Assembly: GCF_001651805.1 (NCBI RefSeq)
Contig: NZ_CP015839.1
Coordinates: forward strand, 4,402,001-4,466,000
Source: Marinobacterium aestuarii
Lineage (GTDB): Bacteria; Pseudomonadota; Gammaproteobacteria; Pseudomonadales; Balneatricaceae
DNA: 64,000 bases
Direction: 5' to 3'
Part shown: positions 44,997-54,324 of the stretch, in pieces
Position numbering within the stretch: the stretch's first letter is position 1
Layout of the letters: each line of letters starts with the position of its first letter
Notes under the pieces: model-generated
Seen by the model: only the letters and a program-made list of their open reading frames with translations
The model's database searches: none
What the model was told of the DNA's origin: nothing
Program-made: the position numbers and the translations under genes

Positions 44997-45143
44997 CGTA
45001 ACTCCCAATTAAGCTCCCGGGCAGAGTATGCCCCAGAACACGCCATAATAGATGCAGCAGCAGGTTGAGAATGGCCCGGCGTGCTGAAAGCACAGACGCC
45101 ACGGCAACCCAACTCGGCTGCCGTTGCATTCGGAATACAGCGC

Positions 45144-46277
45144 CTAGATCCCCGCTGTGCGGCGCAGCCACTGCTGCAGCAGGTGTTGCGAGTCCGCTAT
45201 GTTGGCACCGGCCGCCGGCTCGGAATCCCGCAGCCAACCCCCAAACGTCAGGCTTCCCTGACCGTTAGCAACAGACGTACGTCCCGCTTTCCAGTCTTCC
45301 CGGTGCAGCCAGGCCGCGAGATTCAGGAACAGCTGTCCCCATTGCGGATCCGCCACCCGGGCATCAAACAGGGCCGGATCGTCACCGGACTGCAGGGCAT
45401 CCGTGAGCCTCACCAGTGGTGGCAGCAGCCCTTCCACCGAGTGCCGGCTGATTATTCGATCGAACAACAGGAAAAAGGCCCGCAGTTGCAGAAGCTGGAC
45501 GCTGAGGTCCCGCAGCAGAGCCGGATCCCGGGCAAAGCGATATTGCTCAGCGAGGCGCTGTATGTAACCCAGAAGATACCAGCCCGCGTCGGCCATCACG
45601 CAGTCGACGCGCGTTATCGGTGTCCAGTCAGGCAAGGCCGGCTTCAATTCATAACTGGCGGCATCAAACAGCCGGTAGCCACGTTCCGACTTGCTGATGT
45701 CGCAGGGCATCAACGGCAGTTCAGCCGCCAGATCACAAGCCAGTTCAAGCAGAGCCTCGACTGGACCCTGGCGAATCTCGAGTTCGACCTCGCAGATCAC
45801 CTCTTCACGGCTGCCCGCCACGACCTTTCCCTGATCCAGCGCGACCTCCACCTCCACCGGTTGCCCGCGGTAGTCCCAGAGCAGCCGTGCGCGACTGCGA
45901 CTGAAGTCTGTAGTAAAAACGGGCAACAGCCTGGTTTTGTCCAGATCATTCAGCTGCGCAGGCCAGCACGCGGCATCCAGCACACTCAGGTCAAGTTGTG
46001 GGGCATCGTAGTACCAATCCCATTCGGTGCGGACCGAAAGGCCCGCGACACTCTGGCCTCGGGTCTTCAGCGTCTGAATGCACTGGTCGCCATCGCGACG
46101 CATGCGCAGTGCCACCCTCGCGTCATTTAGCCGGCGGTCGACACTGTCGTAATACTGGTTGTAAATCACCCCGCCCGTCCAGTCGCCGCACAACCGCGCG
46201 ATGATCAGGGGGTGACGCCGCAGATCGTTCATCGTCTGTTCGCTGACACGCAGCTTGATTTCAGTTTCATCGTACAT
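45144..46277 (-). CDS. CYTH (triphosphate tunnel metalloenzyme)/CHAD-like protein
   Basis: This protein has 377 residues from ATG 46277 with GGAG upstream. The N-terminal YDETEIKLRV gives the ExExK signature of CYTH triphosphatases, followed by YYDSVDRRL and VALRMRRDG. The C-terminal 170 residues are helical and His-containing, as in CHAD domains, though divergent. Family members hydrolyse inorganic triphosphate or bind polyphosphate. It lies inside the pterin gene run. An upstream extension of the frame to 46583 overlaps folX and is not used. Confidence 0.85.
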   Translation of the reverse strand: MYDETEIKLRVSEQTMNDLRRHPLIIARLCGDWTGGVIYNQYYDSVDRRLNDARVALRMRRDGDQCIQTLKTRGQSVAGLSVRTEWDWYYDAPQLDLSVLDAACWPAQLNDLDKTRLLPVFTTDFSRSRARLLWDYRGQPVEVEVALDQGKVVAGSREEVICEVELEIRQGPVEALLELACDLAAELPLMPCDISKSERGYRLFDAASYELKPALPDWTPITRVDCVMADAGWYLLGYIQRLAEQYRFARDPALLRDLSVQLLQLRAFFLLFDRIISRHSVEGLLPPLVRLTDALQSGDDPALFDARVADPQWGQLFLNLAAWLHREDWKAGRTSVANGQGSLTFGGWLRDSEPAAGANIADSQHLLQQWLRRTAGI

Positions 46278-46512
46278 CTGGGTCTCTCCGAATGGGCATT
46301 TCCCATGAAGCCGGACCGCACGCCGCTTTGGTACACAGCGATACGAAACGTCCTTGGGCCCCGAAAACCTCAACGGCAGTGCGCAGGGGCGCTGGCGCAC
46401 TACCGGATAACGCAGCTCAATGCTGGCAATTTCGGTGCGTTCAGCGCCAGCTTGTGCCCTTAGGTGAGAGCCGGGACTGTTTTTGCGTTCATGGGAACTG
46501 CAGTGGCCAGTG

Positions 46513-46884
46513 TTAGCGCGCGGCTGACAGCGTGATGGAAACTGAGTCCGAAAAGCGCAGTGCATGCGGCTTATCCGCCTCAACTTCGACGTAGCAGGCT
46601 TTCGGCTCGCGCATCACCAGTTGCAGCACTTCGTTGACCAGGCTCTCGAGCAACAAAAAGCGTCCCTCCTCGACATGCCGGATAACAGCCTTGGTGATGG
46701 TACGATAATTCAGCGCATGGTCGATATCATCGTGCTGCAGAGCACCGTCGACCCGGTAGTGAATACGGATATTGAGGATCAGATCCTGCTGTTTTCGCAG
46801 CTCCTCATCGTTGATTCCAATGAAGGTACGCAGTCTCAGATTCTTTATATTTATCCGGGCAAGCCCGGGTTCCAGCCTGTTCAT
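46513..46884 (-). CDS. folX: Dihydroneopterin triphosphate epimerase FolX
   Basis: This protein has 123 residues with the FolB/FolX fold: RINIKNLRLRTFIGINDEE at the N-terminus and LLESLVNEVLQLV containing the catalytic region. It epimerises dihydroneopterin triphosphate to the monapterin form, the step before FolM. The start is one base after the folE remnant stop, with AGGA upstream, so it was originally coupled to folE. Confidence 0.9.
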   Translation of the reverse strand: MNRLEPGLARINIKNLRLRTFIGINDEELRKQQDLILNIRIHYRVDGALQHDDIDHALNYRTITKAVIRHVEEGRFLLLESLVNEVLQLVMREPKACYVEVEADKPHALRFSDSVSITLSAAR

Positions 46885-46885
46885 C

Positions 46886-47122
46886 TTATTTTTTTCCTAT
46901 CAGTTGCAGGAATTCAGCGCGCATCCCCGAGAACTCGCGGAAGACGCCGAGCCTCACCGAGGCACTAGCACCGAATTCTGTTACTCCACTCCACGCATCA
47001 TTACTGCATATGTGCTGCGCCTCGACCGCTGACGCCTTGCCTGCAATACCGGTCTCCTGCAGGATATAATCTGCTATCCGCAGCCTCAGGTTCTCCTGCA
47101 TCGGCAACTGGCGCGCACGCAT
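46886..47122 (-). pseudogene. folE: C-terminal remnant of GTP cyclohydrolase I (folE)
   Basis: The 78-residue frame aligns in my reading with only the last 75 or so residues of FolE: RARQLPMQENL, then AVEAQHIC (the third zinc Cys) and MRAEFLQLI at the end. Normal FolE is about 180-220 residues, so the first two zinc ligands and the active-site half are missing. In-frame upstream codons reach a TAA at 47138-47140, and the homology stops at the ATG. The gene is broken but keeps tight spacing to folX. It probably makes no active enzyme. Confidence 0.75.
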
Positions 47123-47413
47123 GCAGACAACGCACCCTTAACTGTCTGCGCAAGCGATTTGCTCTACCCGTAGCCCAGATACAACATCACCTTGACGCTC
47201 TTCTGGGCGCATCACACAGACCTTCGGGCTCGAGATTCTCACATAGTCTGAAGAGATTGTCCTGATAATAGGGTTGTTCGCCCTGGAATCACTACCTGAC
47301 ATATAGGTGCTGAATGCCCGATCTGCGACCCATCGCGCCGGCAGGCAGTCGCGTTACCTGCGAACTATCCTTCTATGTATTAGATACGAATTTGCAGCCT
47401 GTGAGCAAAGTCC

Positions 47414-50400
47414 ATGCAATGTGACGACTGTGGCTTTGAGTGCCCGGACGAATCCAGATTCTGCGGCCACTGTGGTTCCCGCCTGAAAAGCCGTTGTCGA
47501 TCCTGCGGCCATGAAAACGACATTGGGACGGGATCTTGTCAGCAGTGTGGCCAGGCCCTGGGCATTAATGGCCATGGGGACACAGCTCCGATTAAAACGC
47601 TATCCGCCCCCCCTGGATCACCCGTAAAGCCAGCGGACGACTCTGCGCCCTCGCTCAGGGTGGCAGGAGAATTGCGCGGCGAACGCAAGATTATTACTGC
47701 ACTTTTTGCCGATATCGTGGGGTCCACCGCCCTGATCCAGGGGCTCGACCCCGAAGATGTCCAACATCTGATTGAGCCTGTGCTGGAACTGATGGTGGAG
47801 GCCGTCCAGCACTACGAAGGTTATGTGGCAAACACCCTGGGCGATGGCATTCTGGCAATGTTCGGCGCGCCGGTGGCACATGAGGATCACCCCCAGCGTG
47901 CGCTGTACGCGGCATTACGCATGCAGACGCGGATTCAGCAAAGGCCCCCCCGTCAGTCGGCGCAGAGTAAGCCGCTGCAGATCAGGGTGGGGATACACAC
48001 AGGCGAGGTACTGATCCGGGCTGTCACGGCTGCGGACCTGCATGTGGACTACAGCCCGGTCGGACAGGCAATTCATTTGGCGTCTCGACTGGAGGGGGTG
48101 GCATCCCCAGGTGCGGTGGTCGTTAGCCAGGATACTTTTAGGGTGGCCACCGGGTATTTCGAATTCAGTGAGCTCGGACTTGTTACCGTCAAGGGGCTGG
48201 CGTCACCCGTTTTAGCCTATCAGCTACAGAGTGAGGGGCTTATGCGAACACGCCTGCAAGTCGCTGCGCTCAGGGGGTTGCAGCGGTTTATCGGGCGCAA
48301 GGCCGAGGTGAAGCTGCTATTGAGCTCCTTTGAGCAGTCGTGTGGTGGCTTGGGGCAGGTCGTCAGGATTGTCGGCGAACCGGGAGTAGGCAAATCAAGG
48401 GTATTCCTCGAAGCCAAGAATGCATTCCGGGGGCGGTGCCGAATACTGGAAGCGGCGGCTTTGTCACACAGGCGTTCCTTCGCCTGTCTGCCGTTGATCG
48501 AACTGCTGCAGGATTATTTCAAGCTCGATGATGGCGACGGCGATGCGGTTCGCCGAGGTAAAATCGACGCCGCCTTTGACGCTCAAGGCTCGGAGGTGGC
48601 GGCAGAAAAATCATATATCCTTTTTATGCTCGGACTGGCAGCCTCCGGCTCCCCGCTGGAGCAAATGGAATCCACTCTGCGCCGCGAGCGCACTTTCGAT
48701 GCCATCCGGCGATTACTGATCAGGGAAAGCCGCGCACAGCCCCTGGTTGTCATCATCGAAGACCTGCAGTGGCTCGATTCGGAGACCGAAGGTTTTATCG
48801 ATTTCCTGATCGATAGCATCACCGGCGAGCCGATACTGCTGCTGCTGAGTCATCGTCCGGAGTACCGACACACCTGGGATAACTTCATCAACTGCAGGGA
48901 AATACGTCTCACGCCTTTCGGCGTGGAGGAGACCGGTCAACTCTTATCGGCGCTGCTGGGCGATGATGCGTCGCTCGACGAACTCAAGGCCCGAATCCGA
49001 GCCTTGACCGAGGGGAATCCATTTTTCATGCAAGAGGTGGTGCAGGCACTGGTTGAACAGCAGAAAATCCAGGGGCCTGCAGGCAGGCGTCGACCGGTCG
49101 GGCGCCCTGCCGAGCTGAATATTCCTGGGACTGTGCAAGGGGTGCTAAGTGCCCGTATCGACCGACTGCCAAATCCCGAAAAAGACCTGCTTCAAATACT
49201 CGCGGTCATCGGCAGGACTTTTCCCTGGAGTCTGCTGCAACAGATCGTGGATCTGCCCCCAGAGACGCTTCGCAACCTCCTGACCCGCCTTGAGGGCGCC
49301 GAATTTCTCTATCAGCGCCCAGCTTTTCCCGAAGTGGTTTACGGTTTCACCCATGCACTGACACAGGAAGTGTCATACCAGTCGGTGCCCCGCGAGCGAC
49401 GCCGGGAACTCCACGAATGTACCGCCCGGGCTATCGAAACCCTGCATGCTGGCCATCTCGATGAACAATGCAGTGCTTTGGCACATCATTACAGTTTAGG
49501 CGCTCATGCCTCCAAGGCACTGTATTACCTGCAACGTGCCGGGCTGCAGGCGGTGCGTCGATCCTCGCACGATGAAGCTATCAAACACTTTACCGAGGCC
49601 CTGGCCTGGCTTGAGCGTCTGCCGCCGGGCGTTGACCGGACCTTTCTGGAGCTGCAACTGCGGCTATCCCTGGGACCCGTGTGGATGGCCCGCAGGGGAT
49701 ATGCATCCGATGAGGTGGACAAGACCTATTCTCGTGCACTGGAGCTCTGCGCCCAGGCCGGGGACGATTCACTGCGCTTTACCGCGCTGTCGGGGCTGGT
49801 GACCTTCTATGTCGCCAAAGGGGAACTCGCCACGGCGCGAAGGCTGGCGGAACAACTGTTAAGTCTCGCCGACCGGGCGCGGAATGAGGTACTAAAACTC
49901 GAGGCCCTGGGGATCTTGGGAGCGGTACTGTTCAAACAGGGCGAGCTGCAGATTGCGCTGGCGCGGCTTGAGCAGGGATTGACGATCTACGAGGCAAAAA
50001 AACATGCCAGACTGGCGTTTGTCTATGGCCTTGACTCGGGTGTGCTTTGCCTGTCTTTTTCAGCGCTTATCCTGGCGATGTCTGGGCAGACAACACAGGC
50101 ACTTGAGCGCAGCGATGCAGCGCTCTCGCTGAGCCGCGAACTGTCTCATCCCGTCTCTCTCGCCTTTGCACTGGAATATGCCGCTGAGCTTTACCAGATA
50201 TACCGAGATACCGCTAGGGTACGGACCTGTGCCGAGGCCGCCATCGAAGTGTCGCAGGAGCACGGCCTTGTCTACCGCCAGGCCTTCGGAACCGTGCTGC
50301 TTGGCTGGGCGCTGGCCGTCAGCAGCCAGCCTGCTGAAGGTATAGACAAGATTCGCAGCGGGTTGGCCGCGTACCGCGGGACAGGGGCCGAGTTGGTGTT

Positions 50401-50821
50401 ACCGCACTTATTGGGGCAGCTGGCCGAAGCCCTTGGTATGGCGGGCGACATCGATCAGGCGCTAGCCGCCATTGAAGAGGCCAAAGGATTTGCGGACAAA
50501 AATGGGGAGCGCGTTTACCTGTCCGACATTCTCCGGCTCGAGGCTGAATTGCTGATCCGATCGGCAGGCACTGAAGCATCAAGCGACGAATGTCACGTTC
50601 GAGCTGAGACCGGTCTGCAGCAAGCCACTTCCATCGCCCGGGATCAGGGCAATTGGTTGTTCGAATTGCGTGCTTTACTGTCGCTGCATCAGTTAATGAC
50701 CGGGCAAGGACGCGGCAAGGAAGCCCGGCAACTGCTGCTGGGGTTCAACCAAAATCTGCTAGGCAATCTTGACATGGAAGAGCTGAAAACGCTCAGGCGA
50801 TTGACGCTACAACCCACCTGA
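47414..50821 (+). CDS. Zinc-ribbon, class III nucleotide cyclase, AAA/STAND ATPase, TPR protein
   Basis: This very large protein has 1135 residues. Order of parts: a double zinc ribbon (eight Cys in residues 1-45), a class III cyclase domain (residues about 90-270) with FADIVGST and LGDGILAMFG holding the two metal Asp residues, and a P-loop ATPase with VGEPGVGKSR near 322 and a Walker B-like VVIIEDLQWLD near 450. A helical repeat (TPR-like) region follows to the end. The Asn of the usual VNxAAR transition-state motif reads IHLASR, so His replaces Asn while Arg remains. It may make cAMP or sense a ligand. The ribosome site is weak. Confidence 0.9.
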   Translation: MQCDDCGFECPDESRFCGHCGSRLKSRCRSCGHENDIGTGSCQQCGQALGINGHGDTAPIKTLSAPPGSPVKPADDSAPSLRVAGELRGERKIITALFADIVGSTALIQGLDPEDVQHLIEPVLELMVEAVQHYEGYVANTLGDGILAMFGAPVAHEDHPQRALYAALRMQTRIQQRPPRQSAQSKPLQIRVGIHTGEVLIRAVTAADLHVDYSPVGQAIHLASRLEGVASPGAVVVSQDTFRVATGYFEFSELGLVTVKGLASPVLAYQLQSEGLMRTRLQVAALRGLQRFIGRKAEVKLLLSSFEQSCGGLGQVVRIVGEPGVGKSRVFLEAKNAFRGRCRILEAAALSHRRSFACLPLIELLQDYFKLDDGDGDAVRRGKIDAAFDAQGSEVAAEKSYILFMLGLAASGSPLEQMESTLRRERTFDAIRRLLIRESRAQPLVVIIEDLQWLDSETEGFIDFLIDSITGEPILLLLSHRPEYRHTWDNFINCREIRLTPFGVEETGQLLSALLGDDASLDELKARIRALTEGNPFFMQEVVQALVEQQKIQGPAGRRRPVGRPAELNIPGTVQGVLSARIDRLPNPEKDLLQILAVIGRTFPWSLLQQIVDLPPETLRNLLTRLEGAEFLYQRPAFPEVVYGFTHALTQEVSYQSVPRERRRELHECTARAIETLHAGHLDEQCSALAHHYSLGAHASKALYYLQRAGLQAVRRSSHDEAIKHFTEALAWLERLPPGVDRTFLELQLRLSLGPVWMARRGYASDEVDKTYSRALELCAQAGDDSLRFTALSGLVTFYVAKGELATARRLAEQLLSLADRARNEVLKLEALGILGAVLFKQGELQIALARLEQGLTIYEAKKHARLAFVYGLDSGVLCLSFSALILAMSGQTTQALERSDAALSLSRELSHPVSLAFALEYAAELYQIYRDTARVRTCAEAAIEVSQEHGLVYRQAFGTVLLGWALAVSSQPAEGIDKIRSGLAAYRGTGAELVLPHLLGQLAEALGMAGDIDQALAAIEEAKGFADKNGERVYLSDILRLEAELLIRSAGTEASSDECHVRAETGLQQATSIARDQGNWLFELRALLSLHQLMTGQGRGKEARQLLLGFNQNLLGNLDMEELKTLRRLTLQPT

Positions 50822-50998
50822 TCCGCTGTTATTAACCCGTATATGGTCTCCTCCTGTATGCCCGGCAATAGGGTGACTTAACCAGGTCACAGACCCTCTC
50901 ACCTATCTCCGATGCCGGTGCAGCCGCGCCCGCGAGGGGCGTTATACGCGATAACTTGCCCCCTGCAGCAACGTCGGACAACACGCATCCATGCAAAA

Positions 50999-51026
50999 AA
51001 AACGGTGCCATTTATGGCACCGTTTT
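50999..51026. terminator. Bidirectional intrinsic terminator
   Basis: AAAACGGTGCCAT-TT-ATGGCACCGTTTT, a perfect 13-base stem with an A-run and a T-run. It lies between the convergent cyclase and dehydrogenase genes. Confidence 0.9.
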
Positions 51027-51045
51027 ATCTTTCCACAAAACCCTG

Positions 51046-52095
51046 TCAGAGCGCGTTCTGCACCGCCTGGGCGAGCTCCGCTGTGCTGAGGCTTCCCCCC
51101 ATGTCCGGGGTCCCGGCACCGGCGCCGGTCACCGTCTCGATAGCGGTCATCAGCGCCGCAGCACCGGCGCTTTCACCCATATGCTGCAGCATCAGGGCAC
51201 CGGCCCAGAGGGTCGCCAGCGGGTTGGCCAGCCCCTTGCCCATGATATCGGGCGCCGAGCCATGCACCGGTTCGAACATGCCAGGACCGCCACTGACCGG
51301 ATTGATATTGGCCGAGGCGGCAAAGCCGAGCCCACCCTGGATTGCGGCACCTATGTCGCTGAGGATGTCACCAAACAGGTTGGAGGCAACCACTACATCC
51401 AGGGTCTCTGGATGGGTGATCATGCGCGCCGCTATGGCATCGACATGGTAACGGGTCACCTCTACGTCCGGGTAATCGGCGGCAACGCGGTCAGTCATTT
51501 CGTCCCAGAACACCATGCTGTGACGCTGGGCGTTGGACTTGGTGACCGAGGCCAGCTTGCCGCTGCGAAGGCGGGCCTGTTCGAAGCCGTAGCGCAGTAC
51601 ACGCTCGACACCTGCGCGGGTAAAGATGGAGGTTTCCACCGCCACTTCCAGGTCACCACCACGATGCACCCGGCCCCCGGCGCCACTGTACTCGCCTTCG
51701 GTGTTTTCACGGATGCACAGGATATCGAAGGTCTTTTCCGTGCGCAGCGGCCCCGTGACGCCCGCCAGCAACCGGTGCGGACGCTCGTTGACCGACAGAT
51801 CCAGACCCTGACGGATCGCCAGCAGCAGTTCGCGCAGCGAAATGTGATCCGGCACGGTCGCAGGCAACCCCACGGCGCCCAGGTAGATGGCATCGAAAGC
51901 CCGCAGCTGTTCGACGCCGTTCGCCGGCATCATCACACCCTGCTCCAGGTAATAATCGCAGGACCAGGGAAGCCAGTCACCCTCAAGACCAAAGCCCTGT
52001 TTGTCGGCGACAGCCTGCAGTACGGGCCAGGCAGCTTGCAACACTTCGGTGCCGATGCCATCACCTGGCAGCAGCGCAACGCGGTAGTTTTTCAT
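51046..52095 (-). CDS. Tartrate/isopropylmalate-type beta-decarboxylating dehydrogenase
   Basis: This protein has 349 residues. LPGDGIGTEV is at the N-terminus, ENTEGEYSGAGGRVHRG near residue 140 and the metal-binding DAIAARMI near 215; FGDILSDIGA follows. It belongs to the group containing tartrate dehydrogenase/decarboxylase (TtuC/DmlA), which oxidises D-malate, tartrate or related acids with NAD. It is next to a tripartite tricarboxylate transporter, suggesting that the imported acid is its substrate or a product. GGAAAATTC precedes ATG. Confidence 0.87.
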   Translation of the reverse strand: MKNYRVALLPGDGIGTEVLQAAWPVLQAVADKQGFGLEGDWLPWSCDYYLEQGVMMPANGVEQLRAFDAIYLGAVGLPATVPDHISLRELLLAIRQGLDLSVNERPHRLLAGVTGPLRTEKTFDILCIRENTEGEYSGAGGRVHRGGDLEVAVETSIFTRAGVERVLRYGFEQARLRSGKLASVTKSNAQRHSMVFWDEMTDRVAADYPDVEVTRYHVDAIAARMITHPETLDVVVASNLFGDILSDIGAAIQGGLGFAASANINPVSGGPGMFEPVHGSAPDIMGKGLANPLATLWAGALMLQHMGESAGAAALMTAIETVTGAGAGTPDMGGSLSTAELAQAVQNAL

Positions 52096-52246
52096 GAATT
52101 TTCCAAAGTAATTTTAAAGGTAATACTTAGCTTACGCAGGCCTTTTGAGTAAGGTAACTCAACAAAACTTATCAGGTGGATAACGATCTATTATGCAGCA
52201 CTGCCGGTCGAAGCCGCCCGACCGCTGCCCATCAGAGTGAAGCCAT

Positions 52247-53767
52247 TTAATGCGAGTTTTTAACTTGCGCCGCCTGCGCACGACGCTCCCGCCCCTGGCG
52301 ATACTGACGATAGATCGGTAAGCCAATGGAGATCAGCGACAGCAGAATAAAGCCCAGACTGATCGGCCGGCTGAAGAACACGGTCCAGTCGCCATCGTGC
52401 ATCGTCATGCCGCGGCGGAAGTTGGACTCCACCATGTAACCGAGAATCATGCCCAGCACCACCGGGGCACAGCTGAAGCCATAGCGGTTAAGGAAATAGC
52501 CGAAGACGCCGAAGAACAACAGTACCCAGGCCGACCCCAGGGTGCCGCTAATGCCGTAGGAACCGAGAATGCACATCACCAGAATGAACGGCAGCAGGTA
52601 GGAACGCGGCACCTGCAGCACCCGCACGAACAGCTTGATGCCGATCGACTGGAAACAGAACATGAAGATATTGGCGATCAGGAACGCGATGATGATGCCG
52701 TAGGCGATATTGGCCTGGCTTTCAAACAGCATCGGGCCAGGCTGCAGTCCATGAATCAGGAGCCCGCCCATCAGAATCGCTGCTGAAGCATCGCCGGGAA
52801 TGCCCAGCGTCATCATCGGAATCAGGGCGCCGCCGGTCATGCCGTTGTTGGCCGACTCGCAGGAAATGATGCCTTCGTTATGACCGCTGCCAAACTTCTC
52901 CGGCGTTTTCGAGATCCGTTTCGCCTGATCATAGGCCAGGAAGGAAGCGATGCTGCCGCCGGCACCCGGAATGGCACCGACCAGGGCCCCAATCAGCGAA
53001 CTGCTGGACCAGATTTTCCAGTGTCTGAAGGTCTCGCGAAAGCGTGGATAGGCGTTGCTGACCCGTACCCGCGCCTCAACATTGTTGCTCGGATTGACCG
53101 AAGTGGCATCGCTGATGATCTGCGACAACGCGAACAGACCTATGAGTGCCGGCATGAACTCGACACCGCCAATCAGATCCGGAACGCCCGCCGTGAGGCG
53201 CACCACGCCGGTGAGGGAATCTATACCGATCAGCGATATCAGCACACCGATCAGGCCTGCAATTATCCCCTTGATGATGGATTTGTCGGACACCGAGGCG
53301 ATGATCGTCAGGCCGAACAGACCCAGCGCAAAATACTCGATGGCACTGAATTTGAGCGCCACTTCGGCGATCACCGGCGACATAAAGGCAAAGATGACGA
53401 CACTGATAAGCCCGCCGATCAGCGACGAGACTATACACAGGCCCAGGGCCCGTCCGGGTTCGCCGTTGCGCGCCATCGGAAAGGCATCGAGGGTCGTCGC
53501 CACCGACGATGGCGTGCCGGGGATATTCAGCAGCGCCGCAGGAATGGAACCGCCGGAAATGGCGCCACAGTAAACCCCGAGCAGCATACCCATGCCGGTA
53601 ACCGGATCCATGCCAAAGGTCAGCGGCAGCAGCAGCGCGATACCCATGGTCGCGGTCAGACCCGGCAGGGCACCGAACACCAGACCGAGGATGGTGCCGA
53701 AGGCAATCGCCAGGAAAATATTGATGTTGAAAAACAAACTGGAGGCATCTGCGAAGTTGGCAAGCAT
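52247..53767 (-). CDS. tctA: Tripartite tricarboxylate transporter, large membrane subunit TctA
   Basis: This membrane protein has 506 residues with about 11-12 helices. The signature GLVFGALPGLTATMGIALLLP lies near residue 30 and GAIPGAGGSIASFLAYDQAK near 260, the two conserved TctA motifs. It is the transport channel partner of TctB and TctC. I start it at ATG 53767 with AGGGGA upstream; a TTG at 53773 is possible. Confidence 0.92.
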   Translation of the reverse strand: MLANFADASSLFFNINIFLAIAFGTILGLVFGALPGLTATMGIALLLPLTFGMDPVTGMGMLLGVYCGAISGGSIPAALLNIPGTPSSVATTLDAFPMARNGEPGRALGLCIVSSLIGGLISVVIFAFMSPVIAEVALKFSAIEYFALGLFGLTIIASVSDKSIIKGIIAGLIGVLISLIGIDSLTGVVRLTAGVPDLIGGVEFMPALIGLFALSQIISDATSVNPSNNVEARVRVSNAYPRFRETFRHWKIWSSSSLIGALVGAIPGAGGSIASFLAYDQAKRISKTPEKFGSGHNEGIISCESANNGMTGGALIPMMTLGIPGDASAAILMGGLLIHGLQPGPMLFESQANIAYGIIIAFLIANIFMFCFQSIGIKLFVRVLQVPRSYLLPFILVMCILGSYGISGTLGSAWVLLFFGVFGYFLNRYGFSCAPVVLGMILGYMVESNFRRGMTMHDGDWTVFFSRPISLGFILLSLISIGLPIYRQYRQGRERRAQAAQVKNSH

Positions 53768-53787
53768 GTTCAAATCCCCTACTCAGC

Positions 53788-54264
53788 TCAGGGCAGCGAC
53801 AGTTCGAAAAGAACTGAAAACACTAAATAAATAAAGCCGGTGGCCGCCCCCGAGAAGACTGCCGAGGCCAGCAGCGACCGCAGCGTAGGCCGGGCGCGCT
53901 TGACGAACCTGTCTACGATCTGGCGGAACGCGAACAGGAAACACAGCGTGCTGGCGACAAAGCCGGCCACGGACAGCAACAGCAGATACAACAGTATCGA
54001 CAGCAGCGTTACCCCAAGCGCAACGGCTTCATGGCGACTTAGCCCCACCAGAGCCCCTGAGTCCCGCTGAAAAAAGGTTTCCATGACCAATAGGTAACCG
54101 ACCAGCAGCATAATGATCAGGCTAATCCAGAATGGCATAAAGCCGGCACCGGGATCCCCCGCTACGCCCATTGCCGAAGGAATCGCGTGGGCCATGCTCA
54201 GGAAAAATCCGCCACTGACAATCAGCAGCACATAGAAAATTTGTCGTTCATTGATCCGCAACAT
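53788..54264 (-). CDS. tctB: Tripartite tricarboxylate transporter, small membrane subunit TctB
   Basis: This 158-residue protein has four predicted membrane helices and the compact size typical of TctB. It forms the membrane complex with TctA. It lies between tctC and tctA in the usual order, 20 bases before tctA. AGGTAACGCC precedes ATG. Confidence 0.88.
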   Translation of the reverse strand: MLRINERQIFYVLLIVSGGFFLSMAHAIPSAMGVAGDPGAGFMPFWISLIIMLLVGYLLVMETFFQRDSGALVGLSRHEAVALGVTLLSILLYLLLLSVAGFVASTLCFLFAFRQIVDRFVKRARPTLRSLLASAVFSGAATGFIYLVFSVLFELSLP

Positions 54265-54324
54265 GGCGTTACCTGTATCCGGGATGGTGACGCCGGCCCC
54301 GCCACTGCGGAACCGGCGCAGTGC

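Noticed and set aside
45144-46583. Longer version of the CYTH protein starting at 46583
   Set aside because: The added 102 residues overlap folX on the same strand and lack CYTH homology. ATG 46277 begins exactly at the CYTH signature.
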